DNA from: Clostridium ihumii AP5
Lineage (GTDB): Bacteria > Bacillota > Clostridia > Clostridiales > Clostridiaceae
NCBI RefSeq assembly: GCF_000612845.1
Contig: NZ_CCAT010000045.1
Location: forward strand, 186,001 to 250,000
DNA length: 64,000 nucleotides
Reading direction: 5' to 3'
Below the pieces are notes generated by a model. That model ran no database searches, had not been told where the DNA came from, and saw only the letters and a list, made by a program, of their open reading frames with translations. Position 1 is the stretch's first letter, and each line of letters begins with the position of its first letter. The translations under genes were made by a program, and so were the position numbers. Shown here piece after piece: positions 33,500-42,621 of the stretch.

Positions 33500-35162
33500 C
33501 TTTGCACCTCTTTTCTCCTAAAATCACTTTAGATACTACTAAATTAACAAATAACGTTATAATAATTATTATAGTTGCAATAGCAGCACCAACTCCATAA
33601 TTTCCTGTTTGAATTGCATCGAACATTTCTAGTGTTGCTACCTTTTGACCTGGATAAACTAAGAAAATTATAGCTCCAACTGTTGTCATTGTTGCAGTAA
33701 AATTATTTACAAATCCAACTACAAATGCAGTTTTCAAGTTTGGAATTATAATATCTTTTATAACATGTATATTACTTGCACCTAAGTCCTTCGCTGCCTC
33801 TTCTATTTCTCCATTTATTTGTACTATAGCAGCACTACTTGCTTTTGTTGTCATTGGCATTTGTTTAAAAATGCAATTTAAAATCACTATTGTAGCAGTA
33901 CCAGTTAAAGAAATTATTGGTCCATTAAAGGCCAATATATATCCTATTCCAAAGAATGTTCCTGGAATTATATATGGTAATGTTGAAATAAAATCTAATG
34001 TTTTCATTCCTCTTATTTTTCTTCGTTCTGTAAAATATGCAATTATCATTCCAAGTATACTACCTACCACACCTGTAATTAGTGAGTACACTATACTTCT
34101 TATAAAACAACTCATATTATAATTTTTCAGATTTTGATAATTTTCTAAAGTGAATATAAAATTACCTTTCCTAAATTTTGAAATGGATGATATAAAAATG
34201 CTACCATATTGAAGTAACATTACAGTGATATAAAATAAAGTTATACTCACTAAAAATATTTTCATTGCACCCTTTAGGTTAAATTCATTATCATTAGAAA
34301 TAATCTTATTATTTCCTTCCACTAATAAATTAGATTTTTTCATATAATATCTATAAACAAAAAAAGCAATTAATGAAGGTATTAATATTAGAACACTCAT
34401 AGCAGATGCCATTGCAATATTGGAATTTGCTATTATATTTAAATAAACTTCTGTGGCTAAAACATCAAATGCTCCACCAATAACCATTGGTGTACCAAAG
34501 TCTGATAATGATCTAATAAATGTTAAAAGTGCACAAACAATAATTCCTGGAATCATTGATGGTAAAAGCACTTTTCTTATAGCATACGATGGTGATGAAC
34601 CCAAATCTTGTGATGCCATTAAAAGATTTTTATCAATACCACTTATTATTCCCATAAGTAATAAACTATTTATTGATACATTTGATATAGTTTGCATCAT
34701 AACTATACCTTTCCATCCATATGGATTTATTGCTAAATTTAAAATTCCATGTGTTATAAGCCCACGTCTTCCAAATAAATTTATATATGCCAATGAAGAT
34801 ACAAATGGTGGAGATATCATAGTAATCATTAATATTACCGTAATTATTTTTCTAATTTTATTATCACTAAATGATGCATAAATAGCTATGCATATAGATA
34901 TTATTGTAGAACATATCATTGTTAATACCCCTACAAAAACACTATTATATATAAGCCTACTTTTATTTTGTATTAACTCTTTATATAAATTTAAAGTGAA
35001 CTTGCCATCTAATAAAAAACTTTCCTTTATAACATTTAAAATAGGCCATAATATAAAAATTAATATAAGGACTACAACTATTATAAATAATCCTTTTTCA
35101 AAAATTTTATTAAAAAAGGTACCTAAACTAGATACCTTTTTATTAACACTATTTTGTTTCAC
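33489..35162 (-). CDS. ABC importer fused permease
   Basis: 557 residues, about twelve membrane helices in two similar halves, each with an EAA loop (ASQDLGSSPSYAIRKVLLPSMIPGI and AAKDLGASNIHVIKDIIIPNL). Such fused permeases belong to the FbpB/PhnU/AfuB type that import ferric iron, 2-aminoethylphosphonate or sugar phosphates. It overlaps the binding-protein gene by 14 bases and the ATPase gene by 11, so the three are translationally coupled. Confidence 0.9.
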   Translation of the reverse strand: MKQNSVNKKVSSLGTFFNKIFEKGLFIIVVVLILIFILWPILNVIKESFLLDGKFTLNLYKELIQNKSRLIYNSVFVGVLTMICSTIISICIAIYASFSDNKIRKIITVILMITMISPPFVSSLAYINLFGRRGLITHGILNLAINPYGWKGIVMMQTISNVSINSLLLMGIISGIDKNLLMASQDLGSSPSYAIRKVLLPSMIPGIIVCALLTFIRSLSDFGTPMVIGGAFDVLATEVYLNIIANSNIAMASAMSVLILIPSLIAFFVYRYYMKKSNLLVEGNNKIISNDNEFNLKGAMKIFLVSITLFYITVMLLQYGSIFISSISKFRKGNFIFTLENYQNLKNYNMSCFIRSIVYSLITGVVGSILGMIIAYFTERRKIRGMKTLDFISTLPYIIPGTFFGIGYILAFNGPIISLTGTATIVILNCIFKQMPMTTKASSAAIVQINGEIEEAAKDLGASNIHVIKDIIIPNLKTAFVVGFVNNFTATMTTVGAIIFLVYPGQKVATLEMFDAIQTGNYGVGAAIATIIIIITLFVNLVVSKVILGEKRCKDVS

Positions 35163-36216
35163 TTTTATCTCCAGCCATCTTGTTCCATTTTTCTAATATG
35201 GCATCCCTTTTTTCTCCAAATAGTGATAAATCTTGTTTTAATAGCTTGTCCTTTGATATTGAAAGTTCAACACCTTCAAGACTTGGCTTTACTAATTTAA
35301 CTGTATCTTTACCATCTATTCTTGCAAGTTCTTTTAAGTTCTCATCTTCAAATAACCATGATATAAATTTCTTTGCTGCCGGAGTATTACTTGCATTTTT
35401 AAATACAGCTACTCCATCTGGCATCCATGGCATACCATCTTCTGGATATATTATACTTACATTTTGCTCATCTTTTAATTTTTCAACAGTATTATCTAAA
35501 TATGTAATTCCTATTGCAACTTCTCCTGCTGCAGTTTTTTGATTAGGATCTTTTCCTCTTTTAGAATAGAATGGTATATTTTTATTTAATTCTTCAAAGT
35601 ATTTCCATCCTTCTTCTTCACCTTTATTTTGAAGTAATGAATTAACTACTGCATAGTTTGTTCCTGAAACAGCTGGGTTAGACATTAATATTTCATCTTT
35701 ATATTTAGGATCAGCTAAATCAGACCATTTTTTAGGTGCATCTAAATTCTTTTCTTTTAATATATCATCATTAGTAATGAATCCAACTATAGTTAACCCT
35801 TTACTAAACCAATAATTTTCTTTATCTTTAAATTGTTCTGCAATTTTATCTGAGCCTTCAAAATCACATTGTTCTAATAAACCTTTTTCTTTAGCTTCCA
35901 TGAAAGCATCAATTCCGCCTCCAAACCAAACATCTCCCATAGGTTTATTTCCTTCAGCTAAAGTTCTTGATAAAACTTCACCTGATGACATTGACAAGAA
36001 TTCTACTTTAACTCCTGTTTCGTTTGTAAATTTATCAAATAGTTCTTTATAACTTTCTGAAGTTGTAACTATTTTTAAAGTACCTTCAACTTTTTCCCCA
36101 GCATTTGTTTTTTCTTTTGATGCATTCTTATTTTCTGAATTAGAACCACAAGCTACTAATGAAAATGAAAGCATTCCTGCCATAATCATACTTAAAAGTC
36201 GTTTCGTCTTACTCAT
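35149..36216 (-). CDS. ABC importer substrate-binding lipoprotein
   Basis: 355 residues. Signal peptide with lipobox LVAC (Cys23), so it is a membrane-tethered lipoprotein. The mature part has class II binding-protein blocks VWFGGGIDAFMEAKEKGLLEQ, ANPAVSGTN-like SNPAVSGTNYAV and EVAIGITYLDNTVEKL. Iron-binding relatives need paired Tyr residues; I cannot confirm these. The AfuA/PhnS-like features and the divergent PHP phosphoesterase gene suggest a phosphorylated substrate, as an inference. Confidence 0.87.
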   Translation of the reverse strand: MSKTKRLLSMIMAGMLSFSLVACGSNSENKNASKEKTNAGEKVEGTLKIVTTSESYKELFDKFTNETGVKVEFLSMSSGEVLSRTLAEGNKPMGDVWFGGGIDAFMEAKEKGLLEQCDFEGSDKIAEQFKDKENYWFSKGLTIVGFITNDDILKEKNLDAPKKWSDLADPKYKDEILMSNPAVSGTNYAVVNSLLQNKGEEEGWKYFEELNKNIPFYSKRGKDPNQKTAAGEVAIGITYLDNTVEKLKDEQNVSIIYPEDGMPWMPDGVAVFKNASNTPAAKKFISWLFEDENLKELARIDGKDTVKLVKPSLEGVELSISKDKLLKQDLSLFGEKRDAILEKWNKMAGDKSETK

Positions 36217-36426
36217 TGTGACATTCTCCCTTGCAAATTTATTTAATTTTCCTATTATTTTTTAATTATATCATATCATCACCTGTAAACCTATTCATTT
36301 TTCCAATAGTTATTTTTTATTTATTGGATATTCCTATGAAGTTTTCCTACACCTCAATGTTATAATGAAAATATTAACATAAAAATATTTTTATTATATT
36401 TTGTTCTAACTTAGGGGGTAAAACTT

Positions 36427-37068
36427 ATGATAATAGATACTCATTTACATGAAAATAGATATTCCAGTGATAGTTTGATGTCTTTAGAAGAAGCTATCTG
36501 TGCAGCAAAGAAAATAGGTTTAGATGGTATCTGTGTAACCGACCATGAAAGCAATGGTTTAAGAAGAGATTTAGGTTCTTCTTTTACAATGGATGGAATT
36601 CTAGTTATAGTTGGCGCAGAAATACTAACTTATGAAGGAGATATATTGGTTTTTGGATTAGAAGAACTTCCAAAAGAAAAACTTCATGCCAAAGAACTTT
36701 TAGAAATAGTAAAAAGAGAAAATGGTGTTGCAATTTGCGCTCATCCATATAGAAATAATAATAGAGGTCTCGGTGATAATATTAAAACACTTCATAATCT
36801 TTTAGATGGAGTTGAAACTTTTAATGGAAGTACAATGCCACATGCTAATCTTTATGCTTATTCAATTGCTACTGAATTTAATTTAGGTTGCTTTGGTGCT
36901 GGAGACTCACATATAACTGAAAAAGTTGGATGTTTTGCCACTGAATTTAAAGAAAACATAAAAAATGAAGCTGACTTTATAAAAGCAGTTAAAGAAAAAA
37001 ATTATTGTCCTGTTATAAGAAAAGGCTGTTCTTTTGAAAGAATTAACATATTTGATACATTAAAATAA
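36427..37068 (+). CDS. PHP domain phosphoesterase
   Basis: 213 residues. DTHLHENRYSSDS holds the HxH metal site, followed by CVTDHES, GAEILT, CAHPYRNN and the late GAGDSH, the usual PHP order. PHP enzymes hydrolyse phosphoesters with two or three metals. It is divergent from the ABC importer, with a 210-base region between that should hold both promoters. AGGGGG precedes ATG. Confidence 0.87.
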   Translation: MIIDTHLHENRYSSDSLMSLEEAICAAKKIGLDGICVTDHESNGLRRDLGSSFTMDGILVIVGAEILTYEGDILVFGLEELPKEKLHAKELLEIVKRENGVAICAHPYRNNNRGLGDNIKTLHNLLDGVETFNGSTMPHANLYAYSIATEFNLGCFGAGDSHITEKVGCFATEFKENIKNEADFIKAVKEKNYCPVIRKGCSFERINIFDTLK

Positions 37069-37083
37069 ATCTACATAAATAGG

Positions 37084-37112
37084 GCTACATAATATTTGTA
37101 GCTTTATTTTTT
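37084..37112 (+). terminator. Terminator of the PHP gene
   Basis: GCTACA (37084-37089) pairs with TGTAGC (37097-37102), followed by TTTATTTTTTTT. Confidence 0.8.
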
Positions 37113-37126
37113 TTATTCCAAAATTC

Positions 37127-37154
37127 TTTACATCCTTTACCTATATGTTATAAT
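37127..37154 (+). promoter_or_regulatory. Promoter of the queuosine-salvage operon
   Basis: TTTACA (37127-37132), 16-nt spacer, TATAAT (37149-37154). The start of transcription would lie just before the riboswitch. Confidence 0.6.
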
Positions 37155-37169
37155 TAATTTTGTCTTTAA

Positions 37170-37207
37170 GAGTGTTTCCTTGGTACCCACTATTAAAAAA
37201 CAAGGGG
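37170..37207 (+). ncRNA. preQ1-I riboswitch (translational type)
   Basis: P1 is AGTG (37171-37174) with CACT (37188-37191). The A-rich tail ATTAAAAAACAAGGGG follows. CCTTG in the loop (37178-37182) pairs perfectly with CAAGG (37201-37205) to close the H-type pseudoknot. CAAGG is also the Shine-Dalgarno of the gene at 37217, so bound preQ1 should block translation. This length and layout match class I preQ1 riboswitches, and the downstream queT-family gene supports it. Confidence 0.9.
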
Positions 37208-37216
37208 TTGATATAT

Positions 37217-37927
37217 ATGTCAATAGAACGTTATAGTATTATTGATCGTAAAAACCCCCGTGAAATCGTCCTATTAAAATCTAGGCGATGTCAATGGGGG
37301 CATTGTTCTTTTTGTGATTATATTGATGATAATTCAGAAGATATGAATGATATAATTGCTACAAATCAATTAGTATTAAAACATGTAATTGGAAACTTTA
37401 AAAGTCTTGAAGTTATAAATTCAGGAAGTTGCTTTGAGTTACCAATGGAAACTCTTAAAGACATAAAAAAAGTTGTTGTTGAAAAAGGAATTCAACATCT
37501 TTACTTTGAGAGTCATTACATGTATCGTGAACGGTTAAATGAAATGAGAGATTTTTTTCAAATTCCTATTACTTTTAAGTGTGGAATTGAAACCTTTGAT
37601 GATCATTTCAGAAACAAAGTCTTAAAAAAAGGTGTCATATTTAGTAATCCAGAAGAAGTTGCAAGTTACTTTCCTTCCATTTGCCTTATGGTTGGTATAA
37701 AGGGTCAAACAAAAGAAATGATTAAAAATGATATGGAAATACTTCAAAAATATTTTCAGCGTGGATGTATTAATGTTTATATTAATAATTCTACAGATAT
37801 TAAAGCTGATCCTACTTTAATTAAATGGTTTAAAAATGAATATGGACATCTTGAAAATAATCCTTCAATAGAAATTTTATGGAACAACACTGATTTTGGT
37901 GTAGGTGGAGAAAAACATGAAGAATAA
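37217..37927 (+). CDS. Radical SAM protein linked to queuosine salvage (QueL-like candidate)
   Basis: 236 residues from the ATG at 37217; frame extension further upstream would run through the riboswitch and is rejected. The cluster CQWGHCSFC is CX4CX2C instead of the usual radical SAM CX3CX2C. Later blocks NSGSCFELP, CGIETFDDHFRNKVL and MVGIKGQTKEM fit a small radical SAM barrel. Under a preQ1 riboswitch and overlapping queT, it may be the radical SAM lyase that frees queuine from queuosine, as described for C. difficile QueL. The specific assignment is inferred from context. Confidence 0.75.
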   Translation: MSIERYSIIDRKNPREIVLLKSRRCQWGHCSFCDYIDDNSEDMNDIIATNQLVLKHVIGNFKSLEVINSGSCFELPMETLKDIKKVVVEKGIQHLYFESHYMYRERLNEMRDFFQIPITFKCGIETFDDHFRNKVLKKGVIFSNPEEVASYFPSICLMVGIKGQTKEMIKNDMEILQKYFQRGCINVYINNSTDIKADPTLIKWFKNEYGHLENNPSIEILWNNTDFGVGGEKHEE

Positions 37928-38426
37928 AACAAACTTTCTTGTAAGAACATCTATGGTAGCTGCATTATATGTTGTTGTTACATTTGCTTTTTACTTTTTA
38001 AGTTATCAAGCAATTCAATTTAGGATTTCTGAGGTTATGGTATTGCTTGCATTTATAGATCCACTTTATATTCCTGGACTAATAATTGGATGCTTTATGT
38101 CAAATATGCTTGGACCTTTTGGAATTATAGATGCACTTTTTGGCTCAACTGCATCATTATTAGGATTATTAATGATTGTAAAAACTAAAAAGCTTCTAGG
38201 AGACAACTTAAAAAGTTTATTTATCGCCAGTCTTTGGCCATCTTTTTTTAGTTTTATAGTTGCTTTTGAAATTACAGTAGTTTTTGGTGCACAAGAATCT
38301 TTTTGGTTTTGGACCTTTATGGTTGCCATTGGAGAATTTGTTGTTATAACACTTGTTGGTGTACCTTTATTAAATTTAATTAATAAAAATAGAAATTTAA
38401 TAGAAATATTAAAATTTAGAAAATAA
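37917..38426 (+). CDS. queT: QueT family queuosine precursor transporter
   Basis: 169 residues, about six membrane helices. VRTSMVAALYVVVTFAF and IQFRISEVMVLLAF with PLYIPGLIIGCFMSNML are typical of QueT, an ECF-type S-component for preQ1/queuine-like precursors. ATG at 37917 follows GGTGGAG and overlaps the radical SAM gene by 11 bases. Regulated with it by the preQ1 riboswitch. Confidence 0.9.
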   Translation: MKNKTNFLVRTSMVAALYVVVTFAFYFLSYQAIQFRISEVMVLLAFIDPLYIPGLIIGCFMSNMLGPFGIIDALFGSTASLLGLLMIVKTKKLLGDNLKSLFIASLWPSFFSFIVAFEITVVFGAQESFWFWTFMVAIGEFVVITLVGVPLLNLINKNRNLIEILKFRK

Positions 38427-38432
38427 AATTAC

Positions 38433-38468
38433 ACGTACCTTCATTCATTTGGAATAAAGGTACGTTAT
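38433..38468. terminator. Terminator after queT
   Basis: ACGTACCTT (38433-38441) pairs with AAGGTACGT (38457-38465), between convergent genes. Confidence 0.85.
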
Positions 38469-38470
38469 TT

Positions 38471-39388
38471 CTAATTTAAAAATTTTCTTATTACAACATT
38501 TTTGCATTTATTATCTTGTGAAGTCCAAAAATTTATACTTAATTCTTTCTCTTCAATTATTTTCTTAAATTGTTCTTTTGATATTTTTGAATATGTTATT
38601 TTTATTTTTTGTATGTTTCCATTAGGCGAATATTTGAATTCTTTTTCCTCTAGAAAAAATTGAGCATCTTTTTCTAATTCATATATTCCATCAATATTTC
38701 TATTTATATAATCATCCCTAAAAAATCTTTTTTCTATATCAACTTTGAAAGAATTATCATAAACCTCTAAGCATAAACCCTCTACATCACTGTTACTTAT
38801 ATCTAATCCATTTAATATTTCCTTATTAACAAACTTAATTTGTGATGGTAGCATATTAGGTTGATACAAATACAAAGCTACAACTCCACATATACCAAAA
38901 ATACTTAAAAAACACACTGTGCTTATCCTCATATTTAATTTCTTATCAACTTTTTTAAGAAATTTAAAATAAATTAATGTCCCTATAAATCCACCTAATG
39001 TATTTAATATTAAATCATCAATATCACTTAATCCAATTCCAAAAATATATTGAATTATTTCAAAGCTTAAACTTACAAAAAAACATATAATCACAGATTT
39101 CTTCATATCAACTTTTTTAAATAATGAAGGAATTAATATTCCCATTGGAATAAATAATGCGAAATTACCAAGTATATTTTTAAAAATTACATCTAAATTT
39201 TCATTTTCTAAATATACATCTTTAATAAGTCCAAATGGTTTAAGATTTAAACTTCTAAGACCTGTTATAAAACCACTTTTAAAAACTATAATCTTTAATA
39301 CTGCTAATATATATACAATAGTTATTAGACCTAAAATAATATTAATCATTTTACTCATTAAATTCGTTTTTCTTGCTTTGTTTTTCAT
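38471..39388 (-). CDS. VanZ family protein with short C-terminal extracellular domain
   Basis: 305 residues from the ATG at 39388 (GAGGGGGA upstream). About five membrane helices; VanZ core ILGNFALFIPMGILIPSLF and EIIQYIFGIGLSDIDDLILNTLGGFIGTLI. The last 110 residues are outside the membrane and unrecognised. It lies downstream of a VanSR-like pair but a strong hairpin separates them, so it has its own promoter. This is the second VanZ gene in the window. Confidence 0.85.
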   Translation of the reverse strand: MKNKARKTNLMSKMINIILGLITIVYILAVLKIIVFKSGFITGLRSLNLKPFGLIKDVYLENENLDVIFKNILGNFALFIPMGILIPSLFKKVDMKKSVIICFFVSLSFEIIQYIFGIGLSDIDDLILNTLGGFIGTLIYFKFLKKVDKKLNMRISTVCFLSIFGICGVVALYLYQPNMLPSQIKFVNKEILNGLDISNSDVEGLCLEVYDNSFKVDIEKRFFRDDYINRNIDGIYELEKDAQFFLEEKEFKYSPNGNIQKIKITYSKISKEQFKKIIEEKELSINFWTSQDNKCKNVVIRKFLN

Positions 39389-39494
39389 AATTGTCCCCCT
39401 CTTAATAATTGCGTTTCTTGGAATAATATTATTCTCAAATATCAATACACACCTCAACTTTTCTATTCATAAAAATTCAAATTCCTATACAATA

Positions 39495-39549
39495 AAAAAG
39501 CACTTTGAACTTTGATACTATTATAATATCAAGATTCAAAATGCCTTTT
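39495..39549 (-). terminator. Terminator of the VanRS-like operon
   Basis: Long interrupted stem: AAAA-GCA, TTGAA, TTGATA (39496-39517) pairs with TATCAA, TTCAA, TGC-TTTT (39527-39549). Confidence 0.75.
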
Positions 39550-39605
39550 ATTCTTTATTTAAAACTATTTACTTATCATTTTATTACTAAAATCATACGA
39601 TTTTC

Positions 39606-40700
39606 TTACGATCCTGGAATTAATATCTCAAATTTTATTTTATTATCTGCACTATTTGCTTTTATTGTTCCATTATGAAGTTCAATTATTTTTTTTGCTA
39701 TTGCAAGCCCTAATCCAGAGCCACCCTTTTTAGATTCTCTAGAGCTATCTAACCTATAAAACTGTTCAAAAATACGTTCTAATTTTTCTACTGGTATAGT
39801 ATTACCTTCATTTGTAAAACACATGTATATTTTGTTTTTATATCTTTTGGCTTCGATTTCAACTATAGCATTATCAAAACTGTAATTAATAGCATTCCTT
39901 ATTAAATTGTCAAAAACTCTCTCCATTTTATTTACGTCACATTGGATTTTAAGATCTGATTCAATATTTAATTTGCATTCAATATTCTTTTCTTTAAATA
40001 ATGGTTTAAACTCATATGAAATTTGTTCAATCATTCTCGTTAAGTTAACTTCTTGCCTCTCTAAAATTAACCTACTTAAATTAAATCTTGTAATTTCAAA
40101 AAATTCATTAATTAATTCTTCTAACCTTTCCGCCTTATCTAAAGAAATGGCTAAATACTTTTCTCTTAATTCTTTTGATATTTCTTTTTCATCATTTAAA
40201 AGTGTTAAATATCCTATAACAGAAGTAAGAGGCGTCTTTAAATCATGTGCTAAATAGAATATTAAATCATTTTTTCTTTGTTCTTCCTCTTTTGCTAATT
40301 GCATGTTTTTAATTGCTATTTGCTTTACACTATTCATTTGTTCTTCTACATCTTTTAGTTCCAACGGTAATTCTACTTTTTCATCATCATTTTTTATAAG
40401 TTTCTTACTTTCTTCTATAATAATATCTGTATACCTTAAAGCTTTTTTCCAATATGAAATAATAATTATTAAAATTTCAACAAACCAAATAACTATTAAT
40501 ATAAATGGAAATACATACTTGATTATACCACCCAAAATATATATAGGCTCGTCCCCTTTAAAAGTAAACATATGACATATAATATAAGCAATTGCTAAGA
40601 AAATAAAAAATATCACTGTAGTGATTGATATTGTAATAAATATTTTAGATAATACTGTATTTCTTAAACTCTTATCTATAGGTTTCCTCTCATTACTCAA
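39606..40700 (-). CDS. VanS-like sensor histidine kinase
   Basis: 364 residues, starting most likely at a TTG (40700) that overlaps the end of the regulator gene. Two membrane helices (about 16-40, 55-80) flank a short outer loop. The H box FYLAHDLKTPLTSVIGYL, N box DNLIRNAINYS, G1 and G2 (KKGGSGLGLAIAKKII) are complete. The short sensor loop and the partner regulator place it in the VanS/VanRS group. Ligand unknown. Confidence 0.87.
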   Translation of the reverse strand: MSNERKPIDKSLRNTVLSKIFITISITTVIFFIFLAIAYIICHMFTFKGDEPIYILGGIIKYVFPFILIVIWFVEILIIIISYWKKALRYTDIIIEESKKLIKNDDEKVELPLELKDVEEQMNSVKQIAIKNMQLAKEEEQRKNDLIFYLAHDLKTPLTSVIGYLTLLNDEKEISKELREKYLAISLDKAERLEELINEFFEITRFNLSRLILERQEVNLTRMIEQISYEFKPLFKEKNIECKLNIESDLKIQCDVNKMERVFDNLIRNAINYSFDNAIVEIEAKRYKNKIYMCFTNEGNTIPVEKLERIFEQFYRLDSSRESKKGGSGLGLAIAKKIIELHNGTIKANSADNKIKFEILIPGS

Positions 40701-41379
40701 TAGTATAACCAACTCCCCATACTGTTTTTATAAATTTAGGCTTTCTTGATGGCTCATTCATTTTTTCACGCAATCTAGCAATATGAGCCATAACAGTATT
40801 ATTGTTATCTAAATATTTTTCTTTCCAAACAGACTCAAAAAGTTCTTCTGATGAAACTACTTTACTTCTGTTTTCACATAAATACCACAAAATCGAAAAC
40901 TCTATTGGTGTTAATAATATTTCTTTTCCATATAAAATGCATTTATGTGTTTCATTATTAATTAATAATCCATTAAAATCATATTCATTTAAATTATTTT
41001 CTTCTTCTACCTTATTATATCTTGTATATCTTCTTAATTGACTTTTTACCCTAGCTGAAAGTTCTAATGGATTAAATGGTTTAGTTATGTAATCATCAGC
41101 ACCTAATGTTAATCCTTTTATCTTATCAATATCTTCAATTTTAGCTGTTAACATAATTATTGGGAAAAAATATTTTTCTCTAATTTTTTGACATATCTTA
41201 AATCCATCAATATCTGGAAGCATAACATCTAATATAGCAAGATCAAAATCAACTTTTTCTATACATTCAATTGCTTCTTTTCCAGTATAAAATTTATATA
41301 CATTAAAATTTTCATTTTTTAAATAAACCTCTACTAAATCTGCAATCTCCTTTTCATCATCCACTAATAAAATATTCAA
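40693..41379 (-). CDS. VanR-like response regulator (OmpR family)
   Basis: 228 residues from a TTG at 41379 (GGGGA nine bases upstream), giving MNILLVDDEKEI. Receiver domain with DD, phospho-acceptor Asp in AILDVMLPDIDG, and Lys in ITKPFNPLEL; winged-helix DNA-binding domain with LTPIEFSILWYL and KFIKTVWGVGYTIE. Overlaps its kinase gene. The nearby VanZ, VanY-like and DUF6512 genes are possible targets. No vanHAX genes are present. Confidence 0.9.
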   Translation of the reverse strand: MNILLVDDEKEIADLVEVYLKNENFNVYKFYTGKEAIECIEKVDFDLAILDVMLPDIDGFKICQKIREKYFFPIIMLTAKIEDIDKIKGLTLGADDYITKPFNPLELSARVKSQLRRYTRYNKVEEENNLNEYDFNGLLINNETHKCILYGKEILLTPIEFSILWYLCENRSKVVSSEELFESVWKEKYLDNNNTVMAHIARLREKMNEPSRKPKFIKTVWGVGYTIE

Positions 41380-41553
41380 ATTTATAAAATCCCCTTTCAA
41401 TCTATAAATTTTCTAATTTGTAAATTTCATAATAATAATTCAATTATACAAAAATAATACTTTTTTATCTATATATGGTAATAAACTTTTATTGGGAGAG
41501 TGACATAATGAATTTTTCCTTATCATAAAATATTTTGAGGGGGGATATTTGTT

Positions 41554-42078
41554 ATGAGTTTAAAATATTACCATATTCTTGGTGCTATTTTCACAATAGT
41601 TTTAGGTACACTTTTGCATTTTACTTATCAGTGGTCTGGTAAAAACAATTTAGTTGCAATATTTAGTGCTGTTAATGAAAGTACTTTTGAACACTTAAAG
41701 TTGCTTTTTACGCCTATGCTTATTTTCAGCATTTTTGAATATTTTTTATATGGAAAAAACATTGTGAATTTTGTTCCAGTAAAGTTGCTTTCTATTTTGT
41801 TAGGTATATTTGTAATAATCACTTCATTTTATACCTATGTAGGCATTATCGGAAATCATTTTCTTATAGCTGATATTGGTACTTTCATATTAGGTGTACT
41901 TGTTGCTTATTATTTTAGCTTTCATTTTCTACAAACAAACTGCTTCTACTCATTAATTTCTATACGCCTTGGTTGGATAGGTATTATCATATTAACTTAT
42001 TGTTTTTTTATATTTACTTTTTATCCACCTCATATTGGATTATTTCTTGATCCTGTATCTAAAACCTATGGAAAATAA
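41554..42078 (+). CDS. DUF6512 family membrane protein
   Basis: 174 residues, about five membrane helices. The first 60 residues, GTLLHFTYQWSGKNNLVAIFSAVNESTFEHLKLLF, are a typical DUF6512 signature. Function unknown. Divergent from the VanRS-like pair; GAGGGGGG precedes ATG. Confidence 0.78.
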   Translation: MSLKYYHILGAIFTIVLGTLLHFTYQWSGKNNLVAIFSAVNESTFEHLKLLFTPMLIFSIFEYFLYGKNIVNFVPVKLLSILLGIFVIITSFYTYVGIIGNHFLIADIGTFILGVLVAYYFSFHFLQTNCFYSLISIRLGWIGIIILTYCFFIFTFYPPHIGLFLDPVSKTYGK

Positions 42079-42088
42079 TAAAAAAATA

Positions 42089-42119
42089 AATAGCCATATT
42101 TAAGTTAATGGCTATTATT
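42089..42119. terminator. Bidirectional terminator
   Basis: AATAGCCAT (42089-42097) pairs with ATGGCTATT (42108-42116), T run after. Confidence 0.85.
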
Positions 42120-42127
42120 TTTATATA

Positions 42128-42520
42128 TTAATTTTCTTTATTTTTTAAAAGTATAACATCAAAAAATGATACACCAATAGCTAATCCAAGAGCTATTGAA
42201 AAATTTTTCACTAAATTTATGTCAGAAGGTGTAAATATTTTATCTAAAATATAATTAAAAATACCTACTAATAAAAATATCATAATAAATCTTGTTAATC
42301 TTTTTACTATATTTTTGTCTTTGCTTTTTTTAAAATTTACAACAATTATTATAATGGTATATAAAATTATAAAGAAAGTAAAAAAAACATATATCATTCC
42401 TAATGTTAAACCCATCTTGCCACTAAAATCTTTATAAACCATAAATAGCATAATTATAGTTAAAATTAAAAATGTAGAATATAAAAATCTTGTACATTTC
42501 ACTAATTTATTTTTCTCCAC
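42128..42520 (-). CDS. Hypothetical membrane protein
   Basis: 130 residues, four hydrophobic segments (FLYSTFLILTIIMLFMVY, GMIYVFFTFFIILYTIIIIVV, FIMIFLLVGIFNYIL, FSIALGLAIGVSFFDVILL). It starts with GTG. No family recognised; the four-helix pattern recalls small membrane proteins of unknown role. Confidence 0.6.
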   Translation of the reverse strand: MEKNKLVKCTRFLYSTFLILTIIMLFMVYKDFSGKMGLTLGMIYVFFTFFIILYTIIIIVVNFKKSKDKNIVKRLTRFIMIFLLVGIFNYILDKIFTPSDINLVKNFSIALGLAIGVSFFDVILLKNKEN

Positions 42521-42621
42521 TATTCACACCCATTTCTTACATCACTCAAAATTAAAATATTATCTTTATAAATTAATAATCCTAACTTTGGATTTTATTT
42601 TTCCATAGCCAAATTAATTCT

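Noticed and set aside
34453-34881. 142-codon frame opposite the permease gene
   Set aside because: Antisense shadow of the fused permease; no ribosome site and no family.
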